Shown here: positions 7,016 to 15,966 of the stretch, piece after piece
How positions within the stretch are numbered: position 1 is the stretch's first letter
Layout: every line of letters begins with the position of its first letter
Assembly: GCA_034933285.1 (NCBI GenBank)
Contig: JAYFNT010000013.1
Coordinates: 1-64,000 of the forward strand
Source of the DNA: RPRC01 sp034933285
Lineage (GTDB): Bacteria; Desulfobacterota; Desulfuromonadia; Geobacterales; Geobacteraceae
DNA: 64,000 bases
Direction of reading: 5' to 3'
Position numbers and translations under genes: made by a program
Notes under the pieces: generated by a model
What the model was told of the DNA's origin: nothing
Seen by the model: only the letters and a program-made list of their open reading frames with translations
The model's database searches: none

Positions 7016-7705
7016 TCAATAATGCCGTTCGCCGAAAATCGCAGATCCTACCCGTACCAGGGTGGCTCCTTCTTCGATTGCAACTTCGAAATCACCGGAC
7101 ATTCCCATGGAGAGTTCATCCATGCGGATCCCGGGGATTTTCTCTTCAGATATGAGCATTGAGAGTCGCCGCAGTTCCCTGAAATAGGGACGTGCCAGTT
7201 CCGGCTGGTCGAAGAATGGCGGCATGGTCATGAGCCCGCGGATGCTGATGTTGGGAAGCTGCGCGGCTTCCCGGGCCAACTGCATGACCTGTGAAGCGGT
7301 TGTTCCGGACTTGGTTTGTTCTCCGGATATGTTCACCTGCAGCAGGATGCTGCATTTCCGCTCCGCCTTTTCCCATTGCCTGTCCAGTTCCCGTGCCAGG
7401 GAGATCCTGTCCACCGAATGGATCAGCTTTGTCAGCCCTGCAAGGTATTTCACCTTGTTGGTTTGGAGTGAGCCGATGAAGTGCCATTCGATCTCCCCGG
7501 ACAATTGGCTGCTCTTGTCGCGAAATTCCTGCGCGTAGTTTTCACCGAATAACAGTTGTCCGGCTTTGAAAGCCTCCAGAACGGCACTGGCCGGTTGCGT
7601 CTTCGAAACTGCCACGAGGCGGACAGCGCCCGGATCGCGTCCGGAACGCCGAGCGGCATTATGAATACGCTCATTGACCATGCGAAGGTTGTTTTCTAAC
7701 GACAC
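7016..7705 (-). CDS. YggS-family PLP homeostasis protein
   Basis: This 229-residue protein of the YggS/PROSC family binds pyridoxal phosphate and buffers the cellular PLP pool; it is not known to catalyse a reaction. The PLP lysine lies in LVAVSKTQPA near residue 32, followed by FGENYAQEF, HFIGSLQTNK, SVDR and, near the end, the SMGMSGDFEVAIEEGAT phosphate-binding segment. The GTG at 7705 is preferred to an upstream in-frame ATG because GGAGGG lies eight bases before it and it begins just after the stop of maf, five bases away. It is the last gene of the leftward topA-trmFO-maf block. Confidence 0.9.
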   Translation of the reverse strand: MSLENNLRMVNERIHNAARRSGRDPGAVRLVAVSKTQPASAVLEAFKAGQLLFGENYAQEFRDKSSQLSGEIEWHFIGSLQTNKVKYLAGLTKLIHSVDRISLARELDRQWEKAERKCSILLQVNISGEQTKSGTTASQVMQLAREAAQLPNISIRGLMTMPPFFDQPELARPYFRELRRLSMLISEEKIPGIRMDELSMGMSGDFEVAIEEGATLVRVGSAIFGERHY

Positions 7706-7709
7706 CTGT

Positions 7710-8306
7710 TTAACCCTCCATATCCGGCGAATGCACAGCACCGACATTTCTGAGCGCTTCGACAACCTCGCACAGAGGGAGTCCCACTACGTTGGTGTAT
7801 GAACCTTCAATTCTCCTGATCATCTGTGCCGCGGCGCCCTGGATCGCATACGCCCCAGCCTTGTCGAACGGGCATCTGCTGGCAATGTAGCTGCGGATTT
7901 CCTCATCATGCAACGTTCTGAAGTATACCAGGGTTTTTACTGCTTCTGAAATTTCACGGCCGGTCAAAGAGTCCAGTACAGTGTATGCCGTAATGACTTC
8001 GTGTGCCGAACCCGAAAGTTTGCGCAGCATGCGCTCAGCGTCGGCTGCGTCATTGGGTTTTCCCATGATTTCGCCATCGCTCACAACTATGGTGTCCGCA
8101 GCGATGAAATATCTGCCGTTGACGTTTGATGCGACTTCTCGAGCTTTTTCCGCTGCCAGGCGGAGGGCATGCCCTTCGGGTGTTTCGCCTTCCATATGTG
8201 ATTCATCTATGTTGCTCGGGCACGCCCTGACCATGATCCCCGCGGACGCGAGCAGATCGGCGCGGCGCGGGGAGGCTGAGGCGAGTACGATGTCAGGATC
8301 AGGCAT
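7710..8306 (-). CDS. maf: Maf-like nucleotide pyrophosphatase
   Basis: This 198-residue Maf/HAM1-related protein hydrolyses non-canonical or UTP/dTTP-type nucleoside triphosphates and has been tied to septum inhibition in Bacillus. The diagnostic N-terminal motif LASASPRRADLL and the AADTIVV motif near residue 70 are both present. The ATG at 8306 has AAGGA at proper spacing and begins inside the end of the preceding gene (8 bp overlap), which argues for translational coupling. It is followed closely by yggS. Confidence 0.9.
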   Translation of the reverse strand: MPDPDIVLASASPRRADLLASAGIMVRACPSNIDESHMEGETPEGHALRLAAEKAREVASNVNGRYFIAADTIVVSDGEIMGKPNDAADAERMLRKLSGSAHEVITAYTVLDSLTGREISEAVKTLVYFRTLHDEEIRSYIASRCPFDKAGAYAIQGAAAQMIRRIEGSYTNVVGLPLCEVVEALRNVGAVHSPDMEG

Positions 8307-8538
8307 CTGGGTTCCTTTTCTTTGTTTCAAGGTCAGACGATGTGAGGGATCGCCGTCTTCGTCTCAGCAGCAAAATGAAAAGTGCTGCAATGATGGCAAG
8401 CCCGCTTGCGATCCGAATCCAGTCTGCCGCCAGGATTCCCGTAACCAGGGAAAGGGCGCCCATCAGGACAAGCAGCGCTTCCATGGAAAGAAATCTGCCG
8501 AGCAGTGATATTTCCTGCCTTTCCTTGTCCTTGTCCAT
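8299..8538 (-). CDS. Small two-helix membrane protein
   Basis: This 79-residue protein has two hydrophobic helices, at about residues 15-35 (ALLVLMGALSLVTGILAA) and 38-57, followed by five consecutive arginines that should sit in the cytoplasm. Its N-terminus is highly charged (MDKDKERQEIS). The ATG at 8538 is chosen because GGAG lies seven bases upstream and a longer frame would run deep into trmFO. It sits between trmFO and maf, overlapping maf by 8 bp. No family function is known to me. Confidence 0.65.
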   Translation of the reverse strand: MDKDKERQEISLLGRFLSMEALLVLMGALSLVTGILAADWIRIASGLAIIAALFILLLRRRRRSLTSSDLETKKRNPDA

Positions 8539-8566
8539 GTCAGACTCCAGATCCGTTTCAGGGAGT

Positions 8567-9910
8567 TCAGCCGGTTTGACCGGTAGGCTCGCCGGCAAGC
8601 TGCACCTTCCAGCGCTCAAGATCTTCAAGCGCACGCTGTGCTAGCCGCTGCCTGCGCTCCGACTTCCGTACCTTCCCGCCAATGGGCGGGAATAAGCCGT
8701 AGTTCACGTTCATCGGCTGGAAGTTCTTTGATTCCGCGGTTGTAATGTAATGGATCAATGCTCCGTGTGCTGTGGTGCAGGGAGGAGGCGTGATGTCAGC
8801 ATTCATTCCGCTGATTGCCAGACATGCTGCGTTTGTCCCGGCAAGGTATCCGGTGGCGGCGGATTCCACGTATCCTTCCACACCTGTGATCTGTCCGGCG
8901 AAAAGGATGCGCGGGTTGTTCTTCATCTGGAGGGTGGCGGTCAGTATGGAAGGCGCATTGATATAGGTGTTGCGGTGCATGGAGCCGAGGCGGGCGAATT
9001 CCGCCTGCCCCAGACCCGGGATCATGCGGAACACGCGTTTTTGCTCGGGATAGGTGAGCTTGGTCTGGAAACCTACCAGGTTAAAGAGAGTCCCCTCCAG
9101 GTTTTCCATGCGCAGCTGCACGACAGCATGGGGTTCGCGTCCGGTACGTGGATCGACCAGTCCCACCGGTTTCATTGGTCCGAAGCGCAGGGTATCCCTG
9201 CCGCGGGACGCAAGCTCTTCGACCGGCATGCATCCTTCGAAATGAACGAGTTTTTCGAAATTCCTGGACGGTACCTTTTCCGCAGCCAGCAAAGCTGCCA
9301 GGAAATTCTCATACTCTTCGCAAGTCATCGGACAATTGAGATAGTCGTCGCCTTCTCCCTTGCCGTACCTTGAAGCACGGAAAATTATGCCGGTGTCGAT
9401 CGAAGATGCTGTGACAATTGGCGCGATGGCATCGTAGAAATACAGGTATGGGCCGGTAATCCCGGCTATTTCGCCGGCAAGGGATTCGCTGGTCAGGGGC
9501 CCGGAAGCGATTATGACTATACCCTCGTCCGGAATCCTGGTGATCTCTTCCCGGGTGACCGTTACCAGGGGGTGTGCCTGGATCTTTTCAGTGATGAATG
9601 CGGAAAACAGCCCCCGGTCTACGGCCAGGGCGCCGCCTGCGGGAACTCGTGTAGCATCTGCGCTTTTCATGAAGAGCGTTCCGAGACGGCGCATTTCTTC
9701 CTTGAGCAGTCCGACCGCGTTTTCCAGGGAGGCGCCGCGGAGCGAATTGGAACAGACCAGTTCTGCGAGAGAGGGCAGGGCGTGTGCCGCGGAAAAACGC
9801 TTCGGCTTCATTTCGAACAGGCTGACGGGAATGCCCAGTTCGGCCGCCTGCCAGGCTGCTTCGCAGCCGGCGAGGCCGCCGCCGATTATGGTGATGCCGG
9901 GCCGGGTCAC
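8567..9910 (-). CDS. trmFO: Methylenetetrahydrofolate-tRNA-(uracil-54) methyltransferase
   Basis: TrmFO (447 residues) makes ribothymidine at U54 of tRNA using methylene-tetrahydrofolate and reduced FAD. The N-terminal FAD-binding motif GGGLAGCEAAW is present, as are the family blocks CSNSLRG, CPMTCEEYENF, FEGCMPVEELA and FAGQITGVEGY. Its start is a GTG overlapping the TGA of topA (GTGA), so translation is probably coupled. The gene pair topA-trmFO, often preceded by dprA, is a common arrangement in Gram-positive bacteria and Deltaproteobacteria. Confidence 0.95.
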   Translation of the reverse strand: MTRPGITIIGGGLAGCEAAWQAAELGIPVSLFEMKPKRFSAAHALPSLAELVCSNSLRGASLENAVGLLKEEMRRLGTLFMKSADATRVPAGGALAVDRGLFSAFITEKIQAHPLVTVTREEITRIPDEGIVIIASGPLTSESLAGEIAGITGPYLYFYDAIAPIVTASSIDTGIIFRASRYGKGEGDDYLNCPMTCEEYENFLAALLAAEKVPSRNFEKLVHFEGCMPVEELASRGRDTLRFGPMKPVGLVDPRTGREPHAVVQLRMENLEGTLFNLVGFQTKLTYPEQKRVFRMIPGLGQAEFARLGSMHRNTYINAPSILTATLQMKNNPRILFAGQITGVEGYVESAATGYLAGTNAACLAISGMNADITPPPCTTAHGALIHYITTAESKNFQPMNVNYGLFPPIGGKVRKSERRQRLAQRALEDLERWKVQLAGEPTGQTG

Positions 9911-12186
9911 TCCTTGTTGCTCCCGCCTTCGGAATTGTCCTTGTAGTCGCACTTGGGGCATTTCAGGAAAGCGCCCTGGCGCTTGTACACTTTTTGGACA
10001 AGCAACGGAAAACCGCAGGAGGGACAGGCCTGTGCGACAGGCGGGTCCCAGAGGGCGAATTTGCAGTCCGGATAACGGTTGCAGGAATAGAACATTTTGC
10101 CGTACCGGGACTTTTTCTCAATCAGTTCGCCTTTCCCGCATTCCGGGCAGGTTATGCCGGTGCCTCTCGGTTTCACCAGGGGCTGGATATTTTTGCATTC
10201 AGGATATGACGAGCAGGCAAGATATTTGCCGTATCGTCCTTCCTTGATAAGCATGGGGCTGCCGCACTTTTCGCATTTTTCTTCGGAAAAGACCGGTTCG
10301 GATTTTTCTTTTGGCTCCCCTTTTTCGATTGCACGCGTGTAACGACAACCCTGCTGATAGCCTGAGCATGCTATGAACTTACCGCGCTTGCCCAGTTTTT
10401 CAACCAGGGGCTGACCGCATTCCGGGCAGTTTTCACCGATCTGCTTGACCTTCCTCGGTTCCTTGAGCTTTTGCCCGAGCAGGGAGCTGAAAGGTCCCCA
10501 GAAATCCCTGAGAAGCTGTTTCCATTCTTTCTCGCCACGGGAAACCTGATCAAGTTCCTCTTCCAGTCCGGCAGTGAAGTTGTAGTCAACATACTTGGGG
10601 AAATCGTCAGTCAGAAGATCGTTCACGACCATGCCGGTGTCTTCGGGTATGAAGCGTTTTTTCTCCAGCACCGCGTATTTGCGCTCCAGGAGAGTGTTGA
10701 GAATGCTGGCGTAGGTTGAAGGCCGCCCGATACCGTACTCCTCAAGGGTTTTTACCAGTGTCGCTTCAGTATAGCGTGGTGGAGGCTGGGTAAAGTGCTG
10801 CTCAGGGACAATCTCCGCAAGGTCGAGGAATTCCCCTTCTTCCAGAGGAGGCAGCATGCCTTCCTTTTCTTCATTGCCGTCATCAATTCCTTCTATGTAA
10901 AGCTTCATGAAACCGGGGAAACGGATCACGCTGCCCGTGGCCCGGAACGTATTGCCCTTGCCGGCTGAAATGTCGACCGAGGTGAGGTCCAGGAGCGCTT
11001 CGGCCATCTGGCTTGCCATGGTGCGTTTCCAGATGAGTTCGTAGAGTTTGAACTGGTCAGGCGTCAGGTGCTTCTTCATTTCCGCGGGTGTCTTGGACAG
11101 ATACGTGGGCCGTATGGCCTCGTGGGCCTCCTGGGCGTTTTTTGCTTTGTTCTTGAAATGTCGCGGTTTGGCCAGTGCGTATTCCTGCCCGAACATTTCA
11201 CTGACAAGGCTTTGAGCCTCCTTGAGCGCCTGTGACGACAGGTTGACGCTGTCGGTACGCATGTAGGTGATGAGACCGATTGTTCCTTCACCCCCGAGAT
11301 CAATGCCTTCGTAAAGTTTCTGCGCCGTGGACATGGTTTTCTTGGCGGAGAAGCCAAGCTTGCGGGCCGCTTCCTGCTGGAGGGTGGAGGTGGTGAACGG
11401 CGGTGATGGATAGCGTTTCTTTTCCGTTCTGGAAACTTTCGCGATCTGGCAGGCTTCCTGAAGGAGCTGTTCTCTGGCGGCTTCGGCAGCAGCCTTGTCC
11501 GGGATATCGAACTTTCCCAGTTTCTTGCTGCCCAGTTCAATGAGGTTTGCCTTGAACCCCTGGCACTGGTCCGTCCGCGTCTTGAGACTGGCGGAAATCG
11601 TCCAGTACTCCCTCTCGGTAAAGGCGGCTATTTCCTTTTCCCGTTCGCATATGAGACGCAGTGCGACCGACTGGACGCGACCGGCTGAAAGCCCGTAGCG
11701 GATCTTGTTCCAGAGGAAAGGTGAAAGGTTGAAGCCCACCAGGTAGTCGAGGATCGAACGAGCCTGCTGCGCATCGACCAGTTGGAGGGAAATGTCCCGG
11801 GGATGCTTTACCGCATGGATGATGGCGTCTTTGGTTATTTCATGGAAAACCACCCGTTTGATTTCGAGGCGGGATTTACCTGCGTCAAGTCCGAGCGCAG
11901 CCAACAGGTGCCAGGAAATGGCTTCACCCTCGCGGTCAGGGTCTGTTGCCAGAAGCAGGGTGCTGGTATGCTTCAATTCCTGCTTGATGACGCTGAGATG
12001 CTTCTTGCTTTCGGGAAGAACCGCGTATTTGGGTTCGAAATCATTTTCCACATCCACGGAACCCTGCTTGCTGGGCAGAGCGCGGACATGTCCGTATGAG
12101 GCAAGGACCTTGTACTCCTTGCCGAGAAAATTTTCAATGGTTCGAGCTTTTGCGGGTGATTCGACTATGACCAGATTCTGAGACAT
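9907..12186 (-). CDS. topA: DNA topoisomerase I
   Basis: Type IA topoisomerase (759 residues) that relaxes negative supercoils. The Toprim domain is at residues 1-140 (VIVESPAKARTIENFLG; acidic DPDREGEA), and the active-site tyrosine lies in TYMRTDSVNLS near residue 308. After residue 590 come four consecutive C4-type zinc ribbons, beginning CPECGQPL, CEKCGSPM, CPECGKGE and CPSCGFPL. The start ATG has no strong ribosome-binding site. Its stop overlaps the trmFO start by four bases. Confidence 0.97.
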   Translation of the reverse strand: MSQNLVIVESPAKARTIENFLGKEYKVLASYGHVRALPSKQGSVDVENDFEPKYAVLPESKKHLSVIKQELKHTSTLLLATDPDREGEAISWHLLAALGLDAGKSRLEIKRVVFHEITKDAIIHAVKHPRDISLQLVDAQQARSILDYLVGFNLSPFLWNKIRYGLSAGRVQSVALRLICEREKEIAAFTEREYWTISASLKTRTDQCQGFKANLIELGSKKLGKFDIPDKAAAEAAREQLLQEACQIAKVSRTEKKRYPSPPFTTSTLQQEAARKLGFSAKKTMSTAQKLYEGIDLGGEGTIGLITYMRTDSVNLSSQALKEAQSLVSEMFGQEYALAKPRHFKNKAKNAQEAHEAIRPTYLSKTPAEMKKHLTPDQFKLYELIWKRTMASQMAEALLDLTSVDISAGKGNTFRATGSVIRFPGFMKLYIEGIDDGNEEKEGMLPPLEEGEFLDLAEIVPEQHFTQPPPRYTEATLVKTLEEYGIGRPSTYASILNTLLERKYAVLEKKRFIPEDTGMVVNDLLTDDFPKYVDYNFTAGLEEELDQVSRGEKEWKQLLRDFWGPFSSLLGQKLKEPRKVKQIGENCPECGQPLVEKLGKRGKFIACSGYQQGCRYTRAIEKGEPKEKSEPVFSEEKCEKCGSPMLIKEGRYGKYLACSSYPECKNIQPLVKPRGTGITCPECGKGELIEKKSRYGKMFYSCNRYPDCKFALWDPPVAQACPSCGFPLLVQKVYKRQGAFLKCPKCDYKDNSEGGSNKE

Positions 12187-12375
12187 GTTTCACCAGAACG
12201 GGCAGTGCCCGGTAGGATATGTTGAATAAAAGTCAACAATGCTTCCTTACACGGTAAGGAGTTTACGGGAAAGGGCGCTCGGTTGCAAGTTCGACGGCGA
12301 AAAAAACCGGAATTGGCCTGATCCGGCAGGATACAGTCCGGAAAAATCCGATGATCGCCTGGCTGAACGCAGACT

Positions 12376-13455
12376 TCACGGGGTTGAAAAATGCTTTCCG
12401 GGGAGTTGCGAAATTGCGCCGCTCAGTTCCAAGCGCAGTAAAATAGCGGAAACTTCACTTGCTGTCAACGCGCATTTTGCCGCGATCTCATCTATGTGCA
12501 GCGGTACGGGTGACAGAAGCGAGTATACGGAGGCTTCCTGCGGTGAGAAACAGGGGGATGGTGGAAGGGGCGCCTTGCCGACGCTGTTCGCGCGCGCGGG
12601 CAATTCTTCCAGGATGTCCTCGACCCGTTCAACCAGTTTTGCCCCCTGTTTGATCAGGCGATTGGATCCTCTGCTCAGGGGGGAGTTGATGGATCCAGGA
12701 ACCGCGTAAATGTCCCGTCCCTGGTCAAGCGCACATTGAGCCGTTATGAGAGAGCCGCTTCCCTCTGCTGCCTCGATAACCAGAACGCCTGCCGAGAAGC
12801 CGCTGATAATACGGTTGCGTCGTGGGAAGTTTTCCGCGACAGGCTTGGTCCCCAGGGGGAACTCGGATACAAGTGCGCCTTTTTCAACCATTTCCGTGAA
12901 CAGCGAACGATTTTCAGCCGGATAGACAACATCTATCCCGCAACCCAGCACACCAATGCTTCTACCGCCGCCTGACAAGGCTCCCCTATGCGCGGACGTA
13001 TCCACGCCTCTGGCCATGCCTGAAACGACAGCTATGCCGTGGCTGGACAGTTCCCTGGCAAAACGGTACGTCGCTTCCAGGCCATATGGTGAAGCACGGC
13101 GTGAACCCACTATCGCTATGGCCGTCTCGTGTGCTTTCAGTTCTCCCTTGACGTAAATGAACGGGGGCGGGTCAGGGATCTGGAGCAGCAAGCAAGGAAA
13201 ATCCCGGCATTGAAACGTGATCACTCTGGCGCCGGATTTGTGCAATGCGGCATATTCGTTCTCTGCGAATTGGCGGTAGTCATGCCCGAGAATGGACGAA
13301 ACGACAGAAGGGTAAATGCCCTTGACAGTGGACAATTCTGATTCGCTTGACGAAAGTACTTTGGCCGGCGAGCCGAAATGTTCCACCAGCCTGCGAAACG
13401 TTTTATTGCCCACATGTGGCACATTTTTCAACGCAAACCAGTAGTATTCTTCCAT
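12376..13455 (-). CDS. dprA: DNA-processing protein DprA
   Basis: DprA (359 residues) loads RecA on incoming single-stranded DNA during natural transformation; it is also widespread in bacteria not known to be competent. An N-terminal helix-hairpin-helix-like region (ALKNVPHVGNKTFRRLVEHFG), the Rossmann-fold motifs GSRRASPYGLE and SGMARGVDTSAH, and a C-terminal winged-helix segment (LHIDEIAAKCALTASEV) are visible. The start at 13455 matches the family's N-terminus, but it has no ribosome-binding site and lies only about 12 bases after the T-run of a leftward terminator. topA follows after 189 bp. Confidence 0.93.
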   Translation of the reverse strand: MEEYYWFALKNVPHVGNKTFRRLVEHFGSPAKVLSSSESELSTVKGIYPSVVSSILGHDYRQFAENEYAALHKSGARVITFQCRDFPCLLLQIPDPPPFIYVKGELKAHETAIAIVGSRRASPYGLEATYRFARELSSHGIAVVSGMARGVDTSAHRGALSGGGRSIGVLGCGIDVVYPAENRSLFTEMVEKGALVSEFPLGTKPVAENFPRRNRIISGFSAGVLVIEAAEGSGSLITAQCALDQGRDIYAVPGSINSPLSRGSNRLIKQGAKLVERVEDILEELPARANSVGKAPLPPSPCFSPQEASVYSLLSPVPLHIDEIAAKCALTASEVSAILLRLELSGAISQLPGKHFSTP

Positions 13456-13466
13456 GGCGGGGAGAT

Positions 13467-13501
13467 AAAAAAAGAGGCCGGTTCTGATGCCGGCCTCTTT
13501 T
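13467..13501 (-). terminator. Intrinsic terminator between the LysM gene and dprA
   Basis: A 12-base stem (AAAAGAGGCCGG paired with CCGGCCTCTTTT) with an eight-base loop is followed, on the leftward strand, by a T-run. It should stop transcripts coming from the LysM gene. Its tail ends about 12 bases before the dprA start codon, leaving almost no room for a separate dprA promoter and leader. Confidence 0.8.
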
Positions 13502-13508
13502 CATCGGA

Positions 13509-14486
13509 TCACCTGTTCCTGAAGAGGGAAACCCTGTCGCCGACTCTGATTGCCTCGATACTCTTGACAACCAGTGCGGTGGATGTTTTCTCGGAGGTTT
13601 CGACCACGACTACTGCACCGTAGAGTTCCTGGGGCAGATTCCCCACATCTCTTTTCACATAGTCTTCATTTGGCTGTACGTCACGAACGACATAGAGAAG
13701 GTTGCCGGCTTCGAGGCCGTTGGCTTTGCCGAGGTCGAGATAGACTATGTCATAGATCCCGATGAGTATGTTGCCGAGCCTTGAATCTATGATATAGCCG
13801 TTAAGATCCTTGGCGGCTGCTTTCAGACTCACTTCACGACGGTTGTCGTGATACGGCAGGAGTTCGTCGCCTGCCATGATTTCGAGTTCCGACTTTGTTA
13901 TTATCGCACGGGAACTCTTTTCCTCCATGTCGGTCAGTTTGAGGGTTCCCAGTGCATTGTATTTGTAACCCATGAAATCTCCGGTCACTGGGTGGTCAAC
14001 CGGTTTCGCCTTTCTGTAAATCGTGTAGATGTCGCCGCTTTTTGCTCCATGAGACGTGCCCAGATCAGTATAGACGATGTCTTCCTGACCGAGCACCGTC
14101 CTGTCGTGATTAGTCTGAATAATGGTTCCCGTGGTGCTCAGGCCGGGATCCAGAACGAATCCTTCCCAGCCGCTGGCGGTGAAGGTCTTTTCACGGACAA
14201 TCCTGTCTTCCGCGGCAGGCGAAGTATCTGGTACCAGTTCTATCCTGTCAGGGTAAACCCGCAGCTTTTGTCCCGGATATATGAGGTGCGGATTGGTGAC
14301 TGACTGGTTGCGTGCCCAGAGATTGGGCCAGTAATGGGGATCCTTGAGAAACCGGTCTGACAGTCCCCAGAGCGTATCGCCCTGTTTGATCACATAAATT
14401 GTCGGCTGCTCCGACTGGGCGGATGCCGTCAGTGGAACGAGCAACGCAGACATGGACAGGACTAACGCCAAAATGATCCTTTTCAT
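13509..14486 (-). CDS. Secreted LysM-domain protein
   Basis: This 325-residue protein has a signal peptide (residues 1-24, ending TASAQ) and one LysM domain at about residues 29-77 (IYVIKQGDTLWGLSDRFL...NPHLIYPGQKLRVY), which binds peptidoglycan. The remaining 240 residues form beta-rich repeats (for example GDIYTIYRKAKPV and GNLLYVVRDVQPN) typical of a widespread family of unknown function found next to dprA. It is probably periplasmic and attached to the cell wall. The ATG at 14486 is chosen over a GTG two codons earlier because GAGAGG is correctly spaced for it. Confidence 0.85.
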   Translation of the reverse strand: MKRIILALVLSMSALLVPLTASAQSEQPTIYVIKQGDTLWGLSDRFLKDPHYWPNLWARNQSVTNPHLIYPGQKLRVYPDRIELVPDTSPAAEDRIVREKTFTASGWEGFVLDPGLSTTGTIIQTNHDRTVLGQEDIVYTDLGTSHGAKSGDIYTIYRKAKPVDHPVTGDFMGYKYNALGTLKLTDMEEKSSRAIITKSELEIMAGDELLPYHDNRREVSLKAAAKDLNGYIIDSRLGNILIGIYDIVYLDLGKANGLEAGNLLYVVRDVQPNEDYVKRDVGNLPQELYGAVVVVETSEKTSTALVVKSIEAIRVGDRVSLFRNR

Positions 14487-14638
14487 AGGCACCTCTCACC
14501 GCGATTTGATGATCCTGCTGGATTGATTTGGAACTGTCGCCCGAACTCCCGCGGCCAATTCCCGTTTCCCCAATAAATCTCGTCTATGTGTAAAGCCAAA
14601 TGATAAGTTTGTCAAGGAGAAAGCTGGGTTTCACGTTT

Positions 14639-14659
14639 CCATAACTGGCGTGGTTATGG
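14639..14659. promoter_or_regulatory. Inverted repeat ahead of the U32 peptidase gene
   Basis: CCATAAC and GTTATGG are perfect seven-base arms around a seven-base centre, 23 bp upstream of the start codon. The site could be an operator or a 5' leader hairpin; nothing in the sequence decides between them. Confidence 0.35.
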
Positions 14660-14681
14660 TACATTTCCGTTAAAGGAAGAA

Positions 14682-15938
14682 ATGAAACTTCTGCAAAGGA
14701 ACAGACAAGTGAAGATTCCCGAACTTCTTGCACCGGCAGGCAATATGGAAAAGCTGGAAATGGCCATTCATTACGGAGCGGATGCCGTATATCTTGGTGG
14801 GGAGGAGTTCAGTCTCAGGAGACTGGCGGATAATTTCACTATTGACGGCCTTGCCCACGCGGTGCGATATGCCCATGAAAGGAGCAAAAGAGTCTATCTG
14901 GCGACCAATATCTTCCCACATAATGCAGACATTGAAACAATCGGGGATTACTTGAGGAAAGTGGCGTCGATTCCCTTTGACGCCTACATAGTGTCCGATC
15001 CCGGTGTAATGGAAATGGTTCAGGAAGTGTCGCCGGACAGGGAAATTCACCTGTCCACCCAGGCGAACACGACCAACTGGCGGAGCGCGTTGTTCTGGAA
15101 AAAACAGGGCGTTTCGCGGGTAAACCTCGCGAGGGAGATGAGCCTTGCCGATATAAGTGAAACCAGGGAAAAATCCGGGGTCGACGTCGAGGTCTTCGTC
15201 CATGGCGCCATGTGCATATCCTACTCCGGCCGCTGCCTCCTGTCGGGAGTAATGTCCGGCAGAGACGCAAACCACGGAGAATGCGCCCATCCGTGCCGCT
15301 GGGGATACGCCATCGTCGAGGAAAAACGCCCCGGACAGTTTTTCCCGGTTATCGAGGACGGGAGAGGGACATTCATTTTCAACTCGAAGGACCTCTGCCT
15401 TCTGGAGTATTTGCCGGAATTGATCGAAGCAGGCGTCGATTCACTGAAGATAGAGGGGCGGATGAAGGGGATACATTATGTGGCGTCCGTAGTGCGTGTC
15501 TACCGGGAAGCACTGGACAGTTACCGGGAGGATCCCGGCAAATTCACGGTAAAAAAGGAATGGCTTTCGGAACTGGGGAAGATCAGCCATCGCGGCTATA
15601 CGAGCGGGTTCCTGCTGGGCCGGCCCGGTGAAGAGGCATACGAAGCCGAGGCCGGTTACCTGCGCAGCCATGAGATGGTTGGTCTGGTTTCCGATGTGCT
15701 GGAAAACGGGGATGCGGTTATCGAGGTCAGGAACAGGGTGACTTCCGCGGATGTCGTCGAGTTCATCGGCAAGGGCATGTCGTCGCATTTTTCCGCAATG
15801 TCGACAATGATGGCCCTTAATGGAGCCGGAAGCGACATCCTGGAGGTGGCTCACCCGAATCAGCTGGTACGGATGCGGCTTCCCTTTTCCGTTGAACGCT
15901 ATGACCTTTTGAGGCGTGAAAAAAAACAGTCGGATTGA
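14682..15938 (+). CDS. U32-family peptidase (collagenase-like, tRNA hydroxylation type)
   Basis: This 418-residue protein carries the U32 signature EVFVHGAMCISYSGRCLLS near residue 172, followed by ECAHPCRW, whose cysteines are typical of the family. Members were first described as collagenases; several (TrhP/RlhA in E. coli) are now known to act in hydroxylation of tRNA or rRNA with prephenate as a cofactor source, and this one looks closest to the YegQ/TrhP group. That subgroup call is inference. The start has a good AAAGGAAG ribosome-binding site. It converges on the ModE-like gene, with 28 bp between the stops. Confidence 0.88.
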   Translation: MKLLQRNRQVKIPELLAPAGNMEKLEMAIHYGADAVYLGGEEFSLRRLADNFTIDGLAHAVRYAHERSKRVYLATNIFPHNADIETIGDYLRKVASIPFDAYIVSDPGVMEMVQEVSPDREIHLSTQANTTNWRSALFWKKQGVSRVNLAREMSLADISETREKSGVDVEVFVHGAMCISYSGRCLLSGVMSGRDANHGECAHPCRWGYAIVEEKRPGQFFPVIEDGRGTFIFNSKDLCLLEYLPELIEAGVDSLKIEGRMKGIHYVASVVRVYREALDSYREDPGKFTVKKEWLSELGKISHRGYTSGFLLGRPGEEAYEAEAGYLRSHEMVGLVSDVLENGDAVIEVRNRVTSADVVEFIGKGMSSHFSAMSTMMALNGAGSDILEVAHPNQLVRMRLPFSVERYDLLRREKKQSD

Positions 15939-15966
15939 TATGCTTTGCTAGCCGTAATATATTTGA

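Noticed and set aside
6781..7155. 124-residue rightward frame across the yggS end
   Set aside because: It lies partly in the 34-residue peptide and partly antisense to yggS, has no ribosome-binding site, and its composition is that of a shadow frame.
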